From assembly GCF_015206815.1 (NCBI RefSeq), contig NZ_JADEXZ010000036.1:1-55171 (forward strand): a stretch of DNA of 55,171 nt, read 5' to 3'. Source of the DNA: Fortiea sp. LEGE XX443. Lineage in GTDB: Bacteria > Cyanobacteriota > Cyanobacteriia > Cyanobacteriales > Nostocaceae. The translations under genes and the position numbers were made by a program. Below are positions 18,698-27,809 of the stretch, in pieces. The stretch's first letter is position 1, and every line of letters starts with the position of its first letter. A model generated the notes under the pieces. It saw nothing but the letters and a program-made list of their open reading frames with translations. It was not told the origin of the DNA and ran no database searches.

Positions 18698-20338
18698 TTA
18701 GAACGTAAAGGTGGTTCTTAATGTACCAATTATCGCATCTTCACTATTAGTACTTTGACCAGGATTGGTTAACCAAATCACACCAGGCGTAATCGAAATG
18801 TTATCGCTGACTCGGTATTTATAAAAGCCTTCAATGTGATATGGATTGCTGCCAGTACTACTACCAGCATAGGGTTGAGCACCGGCAAAAATGCCTAAAA
18901 CGTTGCCTTTTTTACCAAAATCAGGTAAGGCTACTCCTAGCCCATAACTCCAAACATCATCATCATCGTTGACTCCAAAGCCTGTAATTTGACTGTAAAG
19001 CACAAAACCACTAATTGACAGTCTATCGCTAGGTTTAAAAGCTGCTTCAAAACCATAGGAATTACTAACGAAGGCGTTACCGCTACCGGGAAAATCTTGA
19101 CGGTTAGCTTGTCGAGTACCTACCACACCAGTAGTTACAGAACCAAAATCAAATAAGGCGCTACCTGCACCATGATATCCGTTAACGTAGGTGGCAGCTA
19201 AGGTGAGGCGATCGCCAACATTCAAGTTCAGTTGTGCTAAGGCTGCATAGTTACCATTAAATAAACCTGCACCCGGACTGGGATCATTTGGTTCAGAGGC
19301 TAAATAGCCCAAAGTTAATGAAGGTTTAAAAGTTCCACCACCACCAAAGGCTAAGTTTAGCGCCGCACCTGCACCGCCACCGATGCGATAAATTGGACTT
19401 TCTGAAGCAAAGGTAGATAAAGCACCATTACCACCATCAAAATCTTCAAAGTAGGGATTGACGGTAGGAACGTAATCACTATGAATACCACCAGTAGCTG
19501 CAACATAAACTTGCGAGTTACCCACAGGAAAGTAATAAGCTAACCAATCGATAAACGCATTATTGTTACCACCGAGGAACACGTTAAATGTTTGCGTTCC
19601 CTCGGAAGTGTTGTTTGCTAAAGGTAAGACAGTAGCATTACCAGTTGCAATCCGAGTGTGTAAGATATCTTTACCTGTGAAGCTGGTTTGGAAGTCTAGA
19701 CGCACCCTATTTTGAAAGACGGTGTTGTTGTTGTCGTTGTCGCCAAAGCTATCGGTGACAGCAAAAATTGCCTCACCAACTAGTTTAGTAGTAGTAGAAA
19801 ATTGATTTGCTTCCAATTCAGCCGTGCGGGTTTCTAGCGCGTCTACTCTACCGCGTAAAGTTGCGAGTTCTGCCGAAAATTCTTCTTGCAAACGCTGAAG
19901 AGTTGCCAAGTCTTCTTTTTTTACTAAATCTGCGGTTGCTGTCGCAATCAGTTCATTAACTCTATCTAAACAAGCATTCAAACCTGCGGCGAACTCATAA
20001 CGCGTCAAGGCACGATTACCGCGATAAGTGCCGTTAGGATAACCTGCAATACATCCGTAGCGCTCAACTAAAGATTGCAATGCTTGGAATGCCCAATCAG
20101 TTGGCTGTACATCCGAAAACTGCGAAACTGATGTGACTTGAGATCGTGAATTTTGGTTTTTACCTTCAAGACTGTATTGGTTTACTTGTTCTAAAACTTG
20201 ATTTTCTTCAGTTTTGGCTTGAGAAACTATTGATGACTCTGTTTCAACTTCAGCAGCTACTACCTTCGCAGAAAATAAAACAGCTACTCCTAAACATACA
20301 GGAGATAACACTAGTGTTTTCCACAATAGATGAGACAT
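18698..20338 (-). CDS. Iron uptake porin (SLH-OprB family outer-membrane protein)
   Basis: 546-residue precursor. It has a signal peptide (about 1-29, ending near VVAAEVE), an SLH domain at about 65-125 (FSDVQPTDWAFQALQSLVERYGCIAGYPNG, TRYEFAAGLNACLDRV) that binds the cell-wall polymer, a short coiled coil (about 130-170, LQRLQEEFSAELATLRGRVDALE) and a long beta-barrel of OprB type ending in an aromatic C-terminus (TLRTTFTF). This architecture is that of cyanobacterial outer-membrane channels taking up inorganic ions, including iron. It is monocistronic, with no obvious Fur box seen upstream. Confidence 0.9.
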   Translation of the reverse strand: MSHLLWKTLVLSPVCLGVAVLFSAKVVAAEVETESSIVSQAKTEENQVLEQVNQYSLEGKNQNSRSQVTSVSQFSDVQPTDWAFQALQSLVERYGCIAGYPNGTYRGNRALTRYEFAAGLNACLDRVNELIATATADLVKKEDLATLQRLQEEFSAELATLRGRVDALETRTAELEANQFSTTTKLVGEAIFAVTDSFGDNDNNNTVFQNRVRLDFQTSFTGKDILHTRIATGNATVLPLANNTSEGTQTFNVFLGGNNNAFIDWLAYYFPVGNSQVYVAATGGIHSDYVPTVNPYFEDFDGGNGALSTFASESPIYRIGGGAGAALNLAFGGGGTFKPSLTLGYLASEPNDPSPGAGLFNGNYAALAQLNLNVGDRLTLAATYVNGYHGAGSALFDFGSVTTGVVGTRQANRQDFPGSGNAFVSNSYGFEAAFKPSDRLSISGFVLYSQITGFGVNDDDDVWSYGLGVALPDFGKKGNVLGIFAGAQPYAGSSTGSNPYHIEGFYKYRVSDNISITPGVIWLTNPGQSTNSEDAIIGTLRTTFTF

Positions 20339-20726
20339 GTTCTGTTTTCCTCACACTGTTTTGTTAGGATGACGCGATCGCCACCTGTAAAATGTAGTCT
20401 AGAATACTTTATTTATGCTTCTGCTAATTTTTGATTTATTGTGTCAAAATAGCCACATTTTCTGATTTTTCTCAGTGTAAACTCTTGTTTTAGCGATTTT
20501 AATTCAATTCTCTTAGCATCAAAAGTATCTTGGCTCTATCAGTAAAAATCAAGTTATTAACTGTTGCTGCTAACAAGCGATCGCTCAAATTGAACCGCAG
20601 ATTAACATCACCGTTTGGACATTTTGGCAATATTTTTTTGATTTTGGATGAATAAGTCAGAGCGATCGCGTTTATTGCTAGAGTATCCTTGTTCCTATTG
20701 GATTTTTGATTAAAAATCTAAAAATC
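20339..20726. other. Divergent intergenic region, no gene seen
   Basis: 388 bases between the porin gene (minus) and the GST gene (plus). It contains three HIP1 octamers (near 20374, 20578 and 20661) and AT-rich promoter-like sequence. No open frame, repeat array or convincing RNA fold was recognised. A TTG-initiated extension of the GST frame begins at 20706 but is not favoured. Confidence 0.5.
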
Positions 20727-21359
20727 ATGGCAAAGCTCACCGTTTACGGAATTCCCCTCAGTACTTATGTTCGTACTGTCCGGTTGCTGCTTGAGGAAGC
20801 GGGTGTAGACTATACCCTCAAGGGAATTGATATCTTCAAAGGCGAAAACCAGTCGCCAGAGTACCTCGCCAAGAATCCTTTTGGCAAAGTGCCAACACTA
20901 GAAATTGATGGGGAAATAATTTACGAAACGCCTGCAATTACCGACTACCTCAATACAGTCTTTGCCAATCATCAGTTCAGCCCATCTGAGCCGATGCTTC
21001 AAGCGCGGATGCGCCAGATTATCACAATTATTGATAACTATCTCTATCCTGCTGCGATCGGGACAATTGTCATTCAACGCCTGATTGTTCCAAGCCAGGG
21101 CGGTAAAACAGATGAGGATAAAGTAAAAAATGCGATCGCACCTGCACAAAAGGCTATGAATGCAATTGATTCAATAGCTGTTGTTAGCCCATATCTCCTT
21201 GGTAGCCAAGTGAGTCTTGCTGATTTCTACCTAATTCCTGTCTTCATCTACCTTTCCCAGACTCCAGAGTACGAGGAAATTACTGCTCAAACTCCCAAAC
21301 TGCGGACTTGGTGGGATACAGTCAACCAGCTTCAGAGCGTTAAAAAAGTGTGTGCGTAA
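20727..21359 (+). CDS. Glutathione S-transferase family protein
   Basis: 210 residues from the ATG at 20727. N-terminal thioredoxin-like domain (1-78) with the GST-typical LSTYVRTVRLLLEEAGVDY, the cis-proline element GKVPTLEIDG and the E-T glutathione-contact pair (YETPAITDYL); C-terminal all-helical domain (about 88-205, SLADFYLIPV). Likely a soluble detoxification or peroxide-related GST of beta/theta style. The N-terminal catalytic residue would be Ser or Thr of LSTY rather than Tyr. It is a stand-alone gene. Confidence 0.9.
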   Translation: MAKLTVYGIPLSTYVRTVRLLLEEAGVDYTLKGIDIFKGENQSPEYLAKNPFGKVPTLEIDGEIIYETPAITDYLNTVFANHQFSPSEPMLQARMRQIITIIDNYLYPAAIGTIVIQRLIVPSQGGKTDEDKVKNAIAPAQKAMNAIDSIAVVSPYLLGSQVSLADFYLIPVFIYLSQTPEYEEITAQTPKLRTWWDTVNQLQSVKKVCA

Positions 21360-21568
21360 TCGTAGTTCACTCATCAACTTACTCAGAAGCAGCCAGCTAG
21401 ATTCATCCACATAACTAAAACGGGGAAAGAGTGGTGAGGTTTTTGAGTAATCTTCTAGAGATACACGAAACCTCACACTCTACCCGACAGATGTTTCTAC
21501 TGAACAGCTATTACTAAATATGAGCGATCGCCACCTGTAGAGTAATTTTGCTAAACTCTCAATGGCAA

Positions 21569-22558
21569 CTATCGAGATAAATTTGGTTCAACAACTGTGG
21601 GAAAATTCTCAAAATTACGCTTTACCCAATCCATTCCCACTTCATTATTTAATTTGATCTGCTTTGGCGTGTTAGGGTATATTTTTCCTAAAATCTTTGC
21701 ATCTTGCTCTACAACCACATCAATTAACCTCAATAAATTGTTTTTGAGTAAGTGTGCAATTGGGGAATGAGCCTTCATATACATCAACACAAATACGCGA
21801 GACTGGCGATCGCTTTCTGGAAGATAAAAATGACATTCTTTGAGGCTGAGTAGTTTATCTTCACCATGCAGTAATCCCATAAACGGGAAAAAATTTTCTA
21901 AATGAGCTTCTAGTACTTTTGGTAATGCGAATTGAGCAGGATTTTTTAAAATGTCGCGGAAGGTAGGCTGCTTGCGAAGTTGTGACAAGTAAGCATGAGA
22001 ATGTAACCCCTCATCGATAAACTGTTTTACCTCCACTTGTTCAATCTCGAACAAGTCTCGATGAGTGCCGTTTTGATGATTATAGTCGTGCATGTTCAGC
22101 AGTAAACTTAAAAGATCAGTCGGAATACTGCGTTCTCCTGTCACGCCGATGAACTCGTATTCTGCTGCAATCTCATTCATAATTGAGGGAATGGAAATTT
22201 TTGGTTCATGATCACCATAAGACCAGATAAAATCTCCTTGAATAATTAAATCCAGTGGTTTAAGCAGAGATTGAGTTTGTTTGTTAGATCCTGGTAGGAC
22301 AGTGCAGCCTGAATGATTGAATTCCAACGCATGAAATGGACAAGCGATCACGCTACTACCATCAGTCTGCGTTACACACCAACCTTCAGATAGCATTGCA
22401 CCCATATGAGGACAGGCATTCGGCAAGGCGCTAATTTTGCTATGAATATCTTGCCAAAGCACGTAATCATTACCCAGTAGTGAAATCTTTTTTGGCTGAT
22501 TGGGTTTCAGCATGGAACGATGTGCTAAAAGCCACGGCGCACCTTGCAATTGATTCAT
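21569..22558 (-). CDS. Rieske non-haem iron oxygenase
   Basis: 329 residues. The N-terminal Rieske [2Fe-2S] domain has ligands Cys49, His51, Cys73 and His76 (CPHMG and CPFHALEF). The catalytic domain carries the mononuclear-iron region around residues 157-166 (HDYNHQNGTH), where His161 and His166 are likely ligands. Related cyanobacterial enzymes oxidise aromatic or chlorophyll-like substrates; the substrate here is unknown. The gene is divergent from a TetR regulator, with a perfect palindrome 10 bases ahead of its ATG, so repression by that regulator is likely. No ferredoxin or reductase gene is adjacent. Confidence 0.85.
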   Translation of the reverse strand: MNQLQGAPWLLAHRSMLKPNQPKKISLLGNDYVLWQDIHSKISALPNACPHMGAMLSEGWCVTQTDGSSVIACPFHALEFNHSGCTVLPGSNKQTQSLLKPLDLIIQGDFIWSYGDHEPKISIPSIMNEIAAEYEFIGVTGERSIPTDLLSLLLNMHDYNHQNGTHRDLFEIEQVEVKQFIDEGLHSHAYLSQLRKQPTFRDILKNPAQFALPKVLEAHLENFFPFMGLLHGEDKLLSLKECHFYLPESDRQSRVFVLMYMKAHSPIAHLLKNNLLRLIDVVVEQDAKILGKIYPNTPKQIKLNNEVGMDWVKRNFENFPTVVEPNLSR

Positions 22559-22567
22559 ATTCAGCTT

Positions 22568-22589
22568 ACTTACTAATTAATTAGTAAGT
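22568..22589. promoter_or_regulatory. 22-bp perfect palindrome, putative TetR operator
   Basis: The half-site ACTTACTAATT is followed directly by its exact complement AATTAGTAAGT. The palindrome lies 10 bases upstream of the Rieske gene start and about 90 bases from the TetR gene start, where a TetR dimer could block both promoters. TetR-family operators are commonly palindromes of this size. The assignment to this regulator is inferred from position. Confidence 0.75.
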
Positions 22590-22677
22590 TTAGCAAATGC
22601 TTGATATTTGGTCAATTTATCAGTAGATAAAGTGACTCTTTGGTAGGATAGAAAAGCAAACGCTCAATTAAGATACA

Positions 22678-23322
22678 GTGGTTCGACCGAGTAAACGAGT
22701 TGCGAAATCAGTCCGCCCATTCCGCGATGCTGAAATGACAAAACAGCAAATTCTCGATGCCGCAGAACAAGAATTTTCCCGGCATGGCTTAAACGGAGCG
22801 CGAATGAGTGCGATCGCAAATCTTGCTCAGGTGACAACCGCAACAGTTCATTACTACTTTGAGAATAAGGAAAACTTATATAGAGCAGTTTTACAACGAC
22901 CGATTGATGAAGTTCAGGCTACACTTGGGCAATTAAACTTTGAGGGTTTATCTCCAGAAGAAGCACTGAAGCAAATTATTCGGATTGCGATCGCCAACGA
23001 AGCGAAAAATCCGCAACGACAAATGCTGTGGTTTCAAGAGTCCAGCCAAAATCAAGGAATATATTTTCAAGAGTGCAATGTTTTGAGCCTGCATGAACAT
23101 TTGCTCAAGGTTTTAGAATTGGGAATGGCGCAAGGATATTTTCGTCCACTCAAGCCGTTTCTGGCTTTGACTCATATCTTGAGTGTTTGTCTGTTTTATT
23201 TCACAGTGCATGAAAACTGGAAACATCTCACACCAGAGATTGATCGCCTGAGTCCAGAAATGATAGAGGAACATACCCAAGAAGCGATCGCATTTATTTT
23301 GGCAGCTGTGAAGCAAAATTGA
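22678..23322 (+). CDS. TetR/AcrR family transcriptional regulator
   Basis: 214 residues starting at GTG (22678-22680) after a basic N-terminal arm (VRPSKRVAKSVRPFRDAE). TetR DNA-binding domain at about 21-70: TKQQILDAAEQEFSRHGLNGARMSAIANLAQVTTATVHYYFENKENLY, with the turn and recognition helix clear. The C-terminal ligand-binding domain (about 75-205) resembles the TetR_C group found with hydrocarbon or aromatic catabolism genes. It is divergent from the Rieske oxygenase and probably controls it and itself through the palindrome at 22568-22589. The ligand is unknown. Confidence 0.92.
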   Translation: MVRPSKRVAKSVRPFRDAEMTKQQILDAAEQEFSRHGLNGARMSAIANLAQVTTATVHYYFENKENLYRAVLQRPIDEVQATLGQLNFEGLSPEEALKQIIRIAIANEAKNPQRQMLWFQESSQNQGIYFQECNVLSLHEHLLKVLELGMAQGYFRPLKPFLALTHILSVCLFYFTVHENWKHLTPEIDRLSPEMIEEHTQEAIAFILAAVKQN

Positions 23323-23488
23323 TTAGGCGATCGTACATCGCTGAGATTGTAAACTGGAGAAAAATTTTGGTAAACTTTGGCTAATTGCAAAGTTGTGCAG
23401 CAGCAGATAAACTTGATTTCTAACCAATAATTGTATAGCTGCCAATCTATAATTTCCAACTGAGGCAAACACCGCCCCAAGAGTAAAC

Positions 23489-24061
23489 ATGAATTCTGAG
23501 CAAAGACTAGACTACCTTTACAAAGAGTATGTTCGACTAAGCCAACAAGCAGAAGAATATATCAAAAGTGCCTTTGAAGATTTTAAATTAATGGGCGTAA
23601 TTGGGGCAACTATTGCGCTTTGGAAACCTATTGTAGATGTTATAGTACTTGCGAACCCCAAAATTGAATACAGTGGACTTTTATTTTTAGGTTTTCTCAG
23701 TCTTCTGTTAATTATTGCGATTATAGGATTCTGGAATCTGATAAAACAATCATTTATAATTTTTTTTGCAGATAATCTTCAAGGTTACGAGGAAGAAATT
23801 AGAAAAGAATTAAATGAGGTAGAAAACTCCAGAGTTTTCAGTTTGAATCTTGAAAAGGAAACAAAACTTCTTCACAGTTATAGAGTAACTTTTGCAGCTT
23901 TTCTTTCAGTTTTTGCAATTGCAACTACTATCTTACCATTTTTAATTTTACTTTCTTCTAAAATAATTTATTCAACTATTTACTTACTACTATCATTAAC
24001 TATCTTCGGGATTTATTTTAAAGTACTTAAGAAGTCAACAAGGAAGTATTTTAATGGGTAA
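23489..24061 (+). CDS. Hypothetical four-helix membrane protein
   Basis: 190 residues with an amphipathic N-terminal helix, two membrane segments near 38-60 and 60-90, a charged cytoplasmic loop of about 40 residues (ENLQGYEEEIRKELNEVENSR-like, 95-125), and two further membrane segments (about 130-155 and 157-178), ending in a basic tail. This 2+2 pattern with a central coiled loop resembles SLATT-type membrane modules, but I cannot assign it. The gene is AT-rich compared with its neighbours, and no HIP1 site lies inside it, which may indicate acquisition. No obvious partner gene is nearby. Confidence 0.6.
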   Translation: MNSEQRLDYLYKEYVRLSQQAEEYIKSAFEDFKLMGVIGATIALWKPIVDVIVLANPKIEYSGLLFLGFLSLLLIIAIIGFWNLIKQSFIIFFADNLQGYEEEIRKELNEVENSRVFSLNLEKETKLLHSYRVTFAAFLSVFAIATTILPFLILLSSKIIYSTIYLLLSLTIFGIYFKVLKKSTRKYFNG

Positions 24062-24250
24062 GATGTACTAGCCCAGAGCAATCGCATCTAACATTTTGAC
24101 TAAATATTTTTTCAATTGAGCGATCGCTTTTTTAAATAATTCGGTCATCGCAAAAGCACTCCTACCAAAAAAGTACTAACTATTATTGCTTACTGAACTA
24201 TTTATTAGCCCATAGCAGGATATCTCCATAAACTTTCGCAACATGGAATA

Positions 24251-24499
24251 CTAACCGGCTTTGAGGAAAGAACGAACTGTTAAAATTGCATCGGGACGTA
24301 AAGCTTCTACCGCAGAAATTGGGACAGCTATCACGGCAAGAGATTCGCCAACAGCGTTGAAGACTTCCAGCAAACATCCCTGTTCACCGCCATGAGGGTG
24401 AGAAACAAAATCAACTAGTGTGGCAATATCTCCTGTTCTCAGACTATGTTCTGGTAAGTCACGAGTTAAGGCGACTTCCTGGTATAACTCAACTGTCAT
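24251..24499 (-). CDS. DUF4926 domain protein, probable antitoxin/immunity-like partner
   Basis: 82 residues. The DUF4926 pattern is clear: YQEVALTRDLPEHSLRTGDIATLVDFVSHPHGGEQGCLLEVFNAVGESLAVIAVP, a small SH3-like beta fold. It begins one base after the stop of the DUF6883 gene upstream, so the pair is one operon and translationally coupled. DUF4926 proteins usually lie next to small proteins such as DUF6883, in an arrangement typical of toxin-antitoxin or toxin-immunity modules. The function is inferred from context only. Confidence 0.8.
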   Translation of the reverse strand: MTVELYQEVALTRDLPEHSLRTGDIATLVDFVSHPHGGEQGCLLEVFNAVGESLAVIAVPISAVEALRPDAILTVRSFLKAG

Positions 24500-24500
24500 A

Positions 24501-24830
24501 TCAAGGCTCCCTAAGAGGTTTGAGTGTCACAAACTGGAATTTCCTATCAATTTGTCGTTGTAACCAGATTGTAACAACAGAAAGGCTGACACCATTTACG
24601 CCAACTAACTCTCCAGCAACTTGATAGAATACTCCATACTCATTGCTTCCATCTTCAACACCTTCACCTATTGCTATAAGTGACTGGATAGCTGCAATTA
24701 ATACTTCTGGATTTTCTAGGGTAAATCCAGCCTGTGCCAAAAACTTTGACTTGTCATTCCTAGCTTTTTGCACCAGTAGATAACGATTGATTTTATCATC
24801 TGGAATGAGCGCATCTTCAGGAATTCTCAC
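24501..24830 (-). CDS. DUF6883 domain protein, probable toxin-like partner
   Basis: 109 residues from a GTG at 24828-24830 with AGAGGTAG upstream. The core pattern KINRYLLVQKARNDKSKFLAQAGFTLENPEVLIAAIQSLI...YGVFYQVAGELVGVNGVSLSVVTIWL matches the DUF6883 family as I know it: a short helical part followed by beta-strands ending in a nuclease-like VxTxW strand. It immediately precedes a DUF4926 gene. It is a candidate toxin of a two-gene module; no activity is known. Confidence 0.7.
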   Translation of the reverse strand: MRIPEDALIPDDKINRYLLVQKARNDKSKFLAQAGFTLENPEVLIAAIQSLIAIGEGVEDGSNEYGVFYQVAGELVGVNGVSLSVVTIWLQRQIDRKFQFVTLKPLREP

Positions 24831-25154
24831 GCCGCTACCTCTACTGCCTTGATCATTAGATCACTATAGAACTTTCACCTAACCACTCGAAAAGCGTAAA
24901 ATAGGTTACATACACAGCACTGAACGAGTGATACCCGAACCTTGATAAGGTAAATGTCCGTAATAGCTAACAAGGGAAATTTTCAATTAATTTAAATTAC
25001 AGGTAGCACATACCATGCTTTAGTTCCCGTATTGAGAATCTGAAGCAGTAAACAAAAGTTAGTCCGCAGGAACTTCATCCAAGCTGTAAAAATAACTGTA
25101 GATGGATTTGTCACGACTAAGTAACAATTCGGCTTCTAAATTTAGGTTGTGATT
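24831..25154. other. Divergent intergenic region, no gene seen
   Basis: 324 bases between the DUF6883 gene (minus) and the HtrA gene (plus). No repeats or hairpins of note, and no open frame with a supported start. It must contain both promoters. Confidence 0.45.
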
Positions 25155-26378
25155 ATGCGATTGTCCAAAATATCCCGTTCTATACGTCGACTTAGTACCC
25201 ACATTTTCGCCATATTTTTGGGAGTCTTGCTCACCGTTAGCACTCTGCGGGTGTTACCTTCTTCAGCGGAATCTGCACCCAGTTCAATGAAAATGGGGGA
25301 TGCACCAGAACTGATTGCCCAAAAGCAATCGCCAGCAACTGCTGCTATAGGTAATAGTAGTTTTGTCACAGCAGCGGTGAATCGTGTCGGGACAGCAGTG
25401 GTGAGAATTGACACGGAACGCACAATTACTCGCCGCCGTGTTGATCCGTTTATGGAAGACCCAATTTTCCGGCAGTTTTTTGGCGATGGTTATTCTCAAC
25501 AATTACCTCCAGAGCAATTGCGTGGTCTTGGTTCTGGATTCATTATTGATAAAAGTGGTTTGGTTTTAACTAATGCCCACGTAGTTGACAAAGCGGATAA
25601 AGTTACAATTCGCCTCAAGGATGGTCGCACCTTTGAAGGTAAAGTTCAAGGTATTGACGAAGTAACAGACCTAGCGGTTGTAAAAATTAATGCTGGTAAA
25701 GATTTACCCGTTGCACCTTTAGGTTCTTCAAATGCCGTGCAAGTTGGAGATTGGGCGATCGCAGTGGGAAATCCTTTAGGCTTTGATAATACCGTTACTT
25801 TAGGTATTGTCAGCACCCTCAAGCGTTCTAGCTCCCAAGTGGGAATTGCTGACAAACGCTTAGACTTCATTCAAACCGACGCGGCAATTAACCCTGGTAA
25901 CTCTGGCGGGCCATTGTTGAATGAGCGGGGTGAAGTGATTGGAATTAACACCGCGATTCGTGCTGATGCAATGGGTATTGGCTTTGCTATTCCTATTGAT
26001 AAAGCCAAAGCGATCGCCACACAACTGGAACGAGATGGTAAAGTTGCTCACCCCTACTTAGGTGTACAAATGATCACCTTAACACCTGAGTTAGCCAAGC
26101 AAAATAACAGCGATCCCAACTCTACTTTTGAAATACCAGAAGTTAACGGTGTTTTAGTTATGCGAGTTGTACCAAATTCTCCAGCAGCTAAAGCAGGTAT
26201 TCGTCGTGGTGATGTGGTCTTCCAAGTAGATGACCAAGCAATCACCAGTGCAGAACAGCTACAGAACTTTGTGGAAAATACCAACCTTGGTCAAGCATTA
26301 CAGGTAAAAATCCAACGGGGTAGTCAGACAAAACAGCTATCAATACGCACAGCTGAGTTACAAAATGCTTCTTCATAA
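25155..26378 (+). CDS. HtrA/Deg-type trypsin-like serine protease with PDZ domain
   Basis: 407 residues from the ATG at 25155 (a GTG two codons earlier is possible). It has an N-terminal membrane or signal segment (about 14-32), then a trypsin-like domain (about 70-285) with His in TNAHVVD, Asp in TDLAVVKI and Ser in NPGNSGGPL, all intact. One C-terminal PDZ domain (about 300-400, [30 protein letters not shown]) follows. This is the HhoA/HhoB/HtrA class of cyanobacterial periplasmic or thylakoid-lumen quality-control proteases; which paralogue cannot be told. It is followed by a strong hairpin. Confidence 0.93.
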   Translation: MRLSKISRSIRRLSTHIFAIFLGVLLTVSTLRVLPSSAESAPSSMKMGDAPELIAQKQSPATAAIGNSSFVTAAVNRVGTAVVRIDTERTITRRRVDPFMEDPIFRQFFGDGYSQQLPPEQLRGLGSGFIIDKSGLVLTNAHVVDKADKVTIRLKDGRTFEGKVQGIDEVTDLAVVKINAGKDLPVAPLGSSNAVQVGDWAIAVGNPLGFDNTVTLGIVSTLKRSSSQVGIADKRLDFIQTDAAINPGNSGGPLLNERGEVIGINTAIRADAMGIGFAIPIDKAKAIATQLERDGKVAHPYLGVQMITLTPELAKQNNSDPNSTFEIPEVNGVLVMRVVPNSPAAKAGIRRGDVVFQVDDQAITSAEQLQNFVENTNLGQALQVKIQRGSQTKQLSIRTAELQNASS

Positions 26379-26399
26379 GTGCTGAGTTTGTCAAAAGTT

Positions 26400-26432
26400 A
26401 GATCCCCGATTTCTTTAAGAAGTCGGGGATCT
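26400..26432 (+). terminator. Hairpin terminator after the HtrA gene
   Basis: AGATCCCCGA (26400-26409) pairs with TCGGGGATCT (26423-26432), and TTCTT/AAGAA extends the stem inward. It lies 21 bases after the stop. There is no T-run. A weaker relative (AGATTCC/GGAATCT) is at 38753-38785, suggesting a dispersed repeat family. Confidence 0.6.
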
Positions 26433-26461
26433 GAATATTAGCAATCATCAAAAATTCACTC

Positions 26462-27643
26462 ATGCTATATAAAAGATTTGGACGCACAGAATTACAGATG
26501 CCGGTGTTTTCCTGCGGCGGCATGAGATATCAGTTCAAATGGCAAGATGTTAACCAGTCAGAAATTCCCGCAGACAACCAGAAAAATCTGGAAGCAACTA
26601 TTCGTCGGGCAGTTGAAGTAGGAATTAATCATATTGAAACTGCCCGTGGTTATGGTAGCTCGGAAATGCAATTGGGGAGGATTTTGCCTAAATTTCCCCG
26701 TGAAAAATTGATTGTGCAAACTAAAGTTTCACCCGTAGCTGATGCCAAAGAATTTCGTAAAACATTTGAGCGATCGCTACAATATCTCCAGTTAGATTAT
26801 GTAGATTTATTAGGTTTGCATGGGATTAATAATGCTGAATTACTAGACTACAGCATTCGTCCAGGTGGCTGTTTGGATGTAGCAAGGCAGTTGCAGGCCG
26901 AGGGCAAAGTTAGATTTATTGGTTTTTCGACCCACGGGGCTACAGATTCAATTATTCAGGTAATTAATACTAACCAATTTGACTATATAAATTTGCATTG
27001 GTACTACATTAATCAATGGAATTGGCCAGCCATTGAAGCTGCTACTCGTCTTGATATGGGGGTATTTATTATTAGTCCTTCCAATAAAGGCGGGAATCTA
27101 TACAGTCCACCGCGAAAATTAGTAGATTTGTGTGCGCCTCTAAGTCCAATGGTATTTAATGATTTGTTTTGTCTGAGTCACCCACAGGTGCATACTTTGA
27201 GTATCGGCGCAGCAAAACCCCAAGATTTTGATGAACATTTGAAAACATTAGCATTACTGGATGATTCATCAGAAATTTTGCCGCCAATTTTGACGAGATT
27301 GGAAGCAGAAGCGATCGCCATTTTAGGAGAAGATTGGGTAAAAACTTGGCATGTCAACTTACCTACATGGGAAAATACACCAGGAGAGATCAATATCCCA
27401 GTGATTTTGTGGCTGTGGAATTTGGCCACCGCCTACGATTTAGTAGACTACGCCAAAATGCGCTACAACCTACTAGGCAACGGCAATCACTGGTTTCCCG
27501 GTAACAAGGCAGATAAGCTAAAAGAATTAGATTTACGCCAATCTCTTGCCAACAGTCCCCACGCTGATCAAATTCCCCAAATTCTCACTCAATCCCATCA
27601 AATGTTGAAGGGTGAAGAAGTGAAACGATTATCACAGAGTTGA
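26462..27643 (+). CDS. Aldo/keto reductase family oxidoreductase
   Basis: 393 residues. Aldo-keto reductase barrel: the N-terminal RFGRTELQMPVFSCGGMR pattern, the Tyr-containing motif ETARGYGSSEMQLG, Lys in VQTKVSP and His in LGLHGIN, i.e. the expected catalytic set, then the barrel end with SIGAAKPQDFDEHLKTL. A C-terminal extension (about 290-385, WLWNLATAYDLVDYAKMRYNLLGNGNHWFPG) is typical of the larger cyanobacterial members. I see no four-cysteine iron-sulphur motif in it. The substrate is unknown. It is convergent with galE. Confidence 0.9.
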   Translation: MLYKRFGRTELQMPVFSCGGMRYQFKWQDVNQSEIPADNQKNLEATIRRAVEVGINHIETARGYGSSEMQLGRILPKFPREKLIVQTKVSPVADAKEFRKTFERSLQYLQLDYVDLLGLHGINNAELLDYSIRPGGCLDVARQLQAEGKVRFIGFSTHGATDSIIQVINTNQFDYINLHWYYINQWNWPAIEAATRLDMGVFIISPSNKGGNLYSPPRKLVDLCAPLSPMVFNDLFCLSHPQVHTLSIGAAKPQDFDEHLKTLALLDDSSEILPPILTRLEAEAIAILGEDWVKTWHVNLPTWENTPGEINIPVILWLWNLATAYDLVDYAKMRYNLLGNGNHWFPGNKADKLKELDLRQSLANSPHADQIPQILTQSHQMLKGEEVKRLSQS

Positions 27644-27664
27644 TGAATAAATGCTTAGAAACAC

Positions 27665-27770
27665 CGGGCGATTGAAAATCGCGGCTATACAGACTAAACC
27701 CGCCTGCGCAGGTTTGTAGACAGTCCGTGTGGTGCGCCAAGCGCAGCGCAAGCGTGATAGGCAGACTTTG
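27665..27770. repeat. Nostoc-type palindromic intergenic repeat
   Basis: Mosaic of short palindromes (CGATT/AATCG, AACCCGCCTGCGCAGGTTT) interrupted by a GC-rich insert (TGCGCCAAGCGCAGCGCAAG). This is the style of dispersed intergenic repeats in Nostoc relatives, in which one repeat has inserted in another. Non-coding. Confidence 0.55.
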
Positions 27771-27775
27771 TTTGT

Positions 27776-27805
27776 ATAGCCCCAGACTTCAGTCTAAGGG
27801 GCTAT
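27776..27805. terminator. Bidirectional terminator between aldo/keto reductase and galE
   Basis: ATAGCCCC (27776-27783) pairs with GGGGCTAT (27798-27805); AGACT/AGTCT extends the stem. It ends 5 bases before the galE stop and is followed by TTT on the plus strand. Confidence 0.75.
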
Positions 27806-27809
27806 TTGG

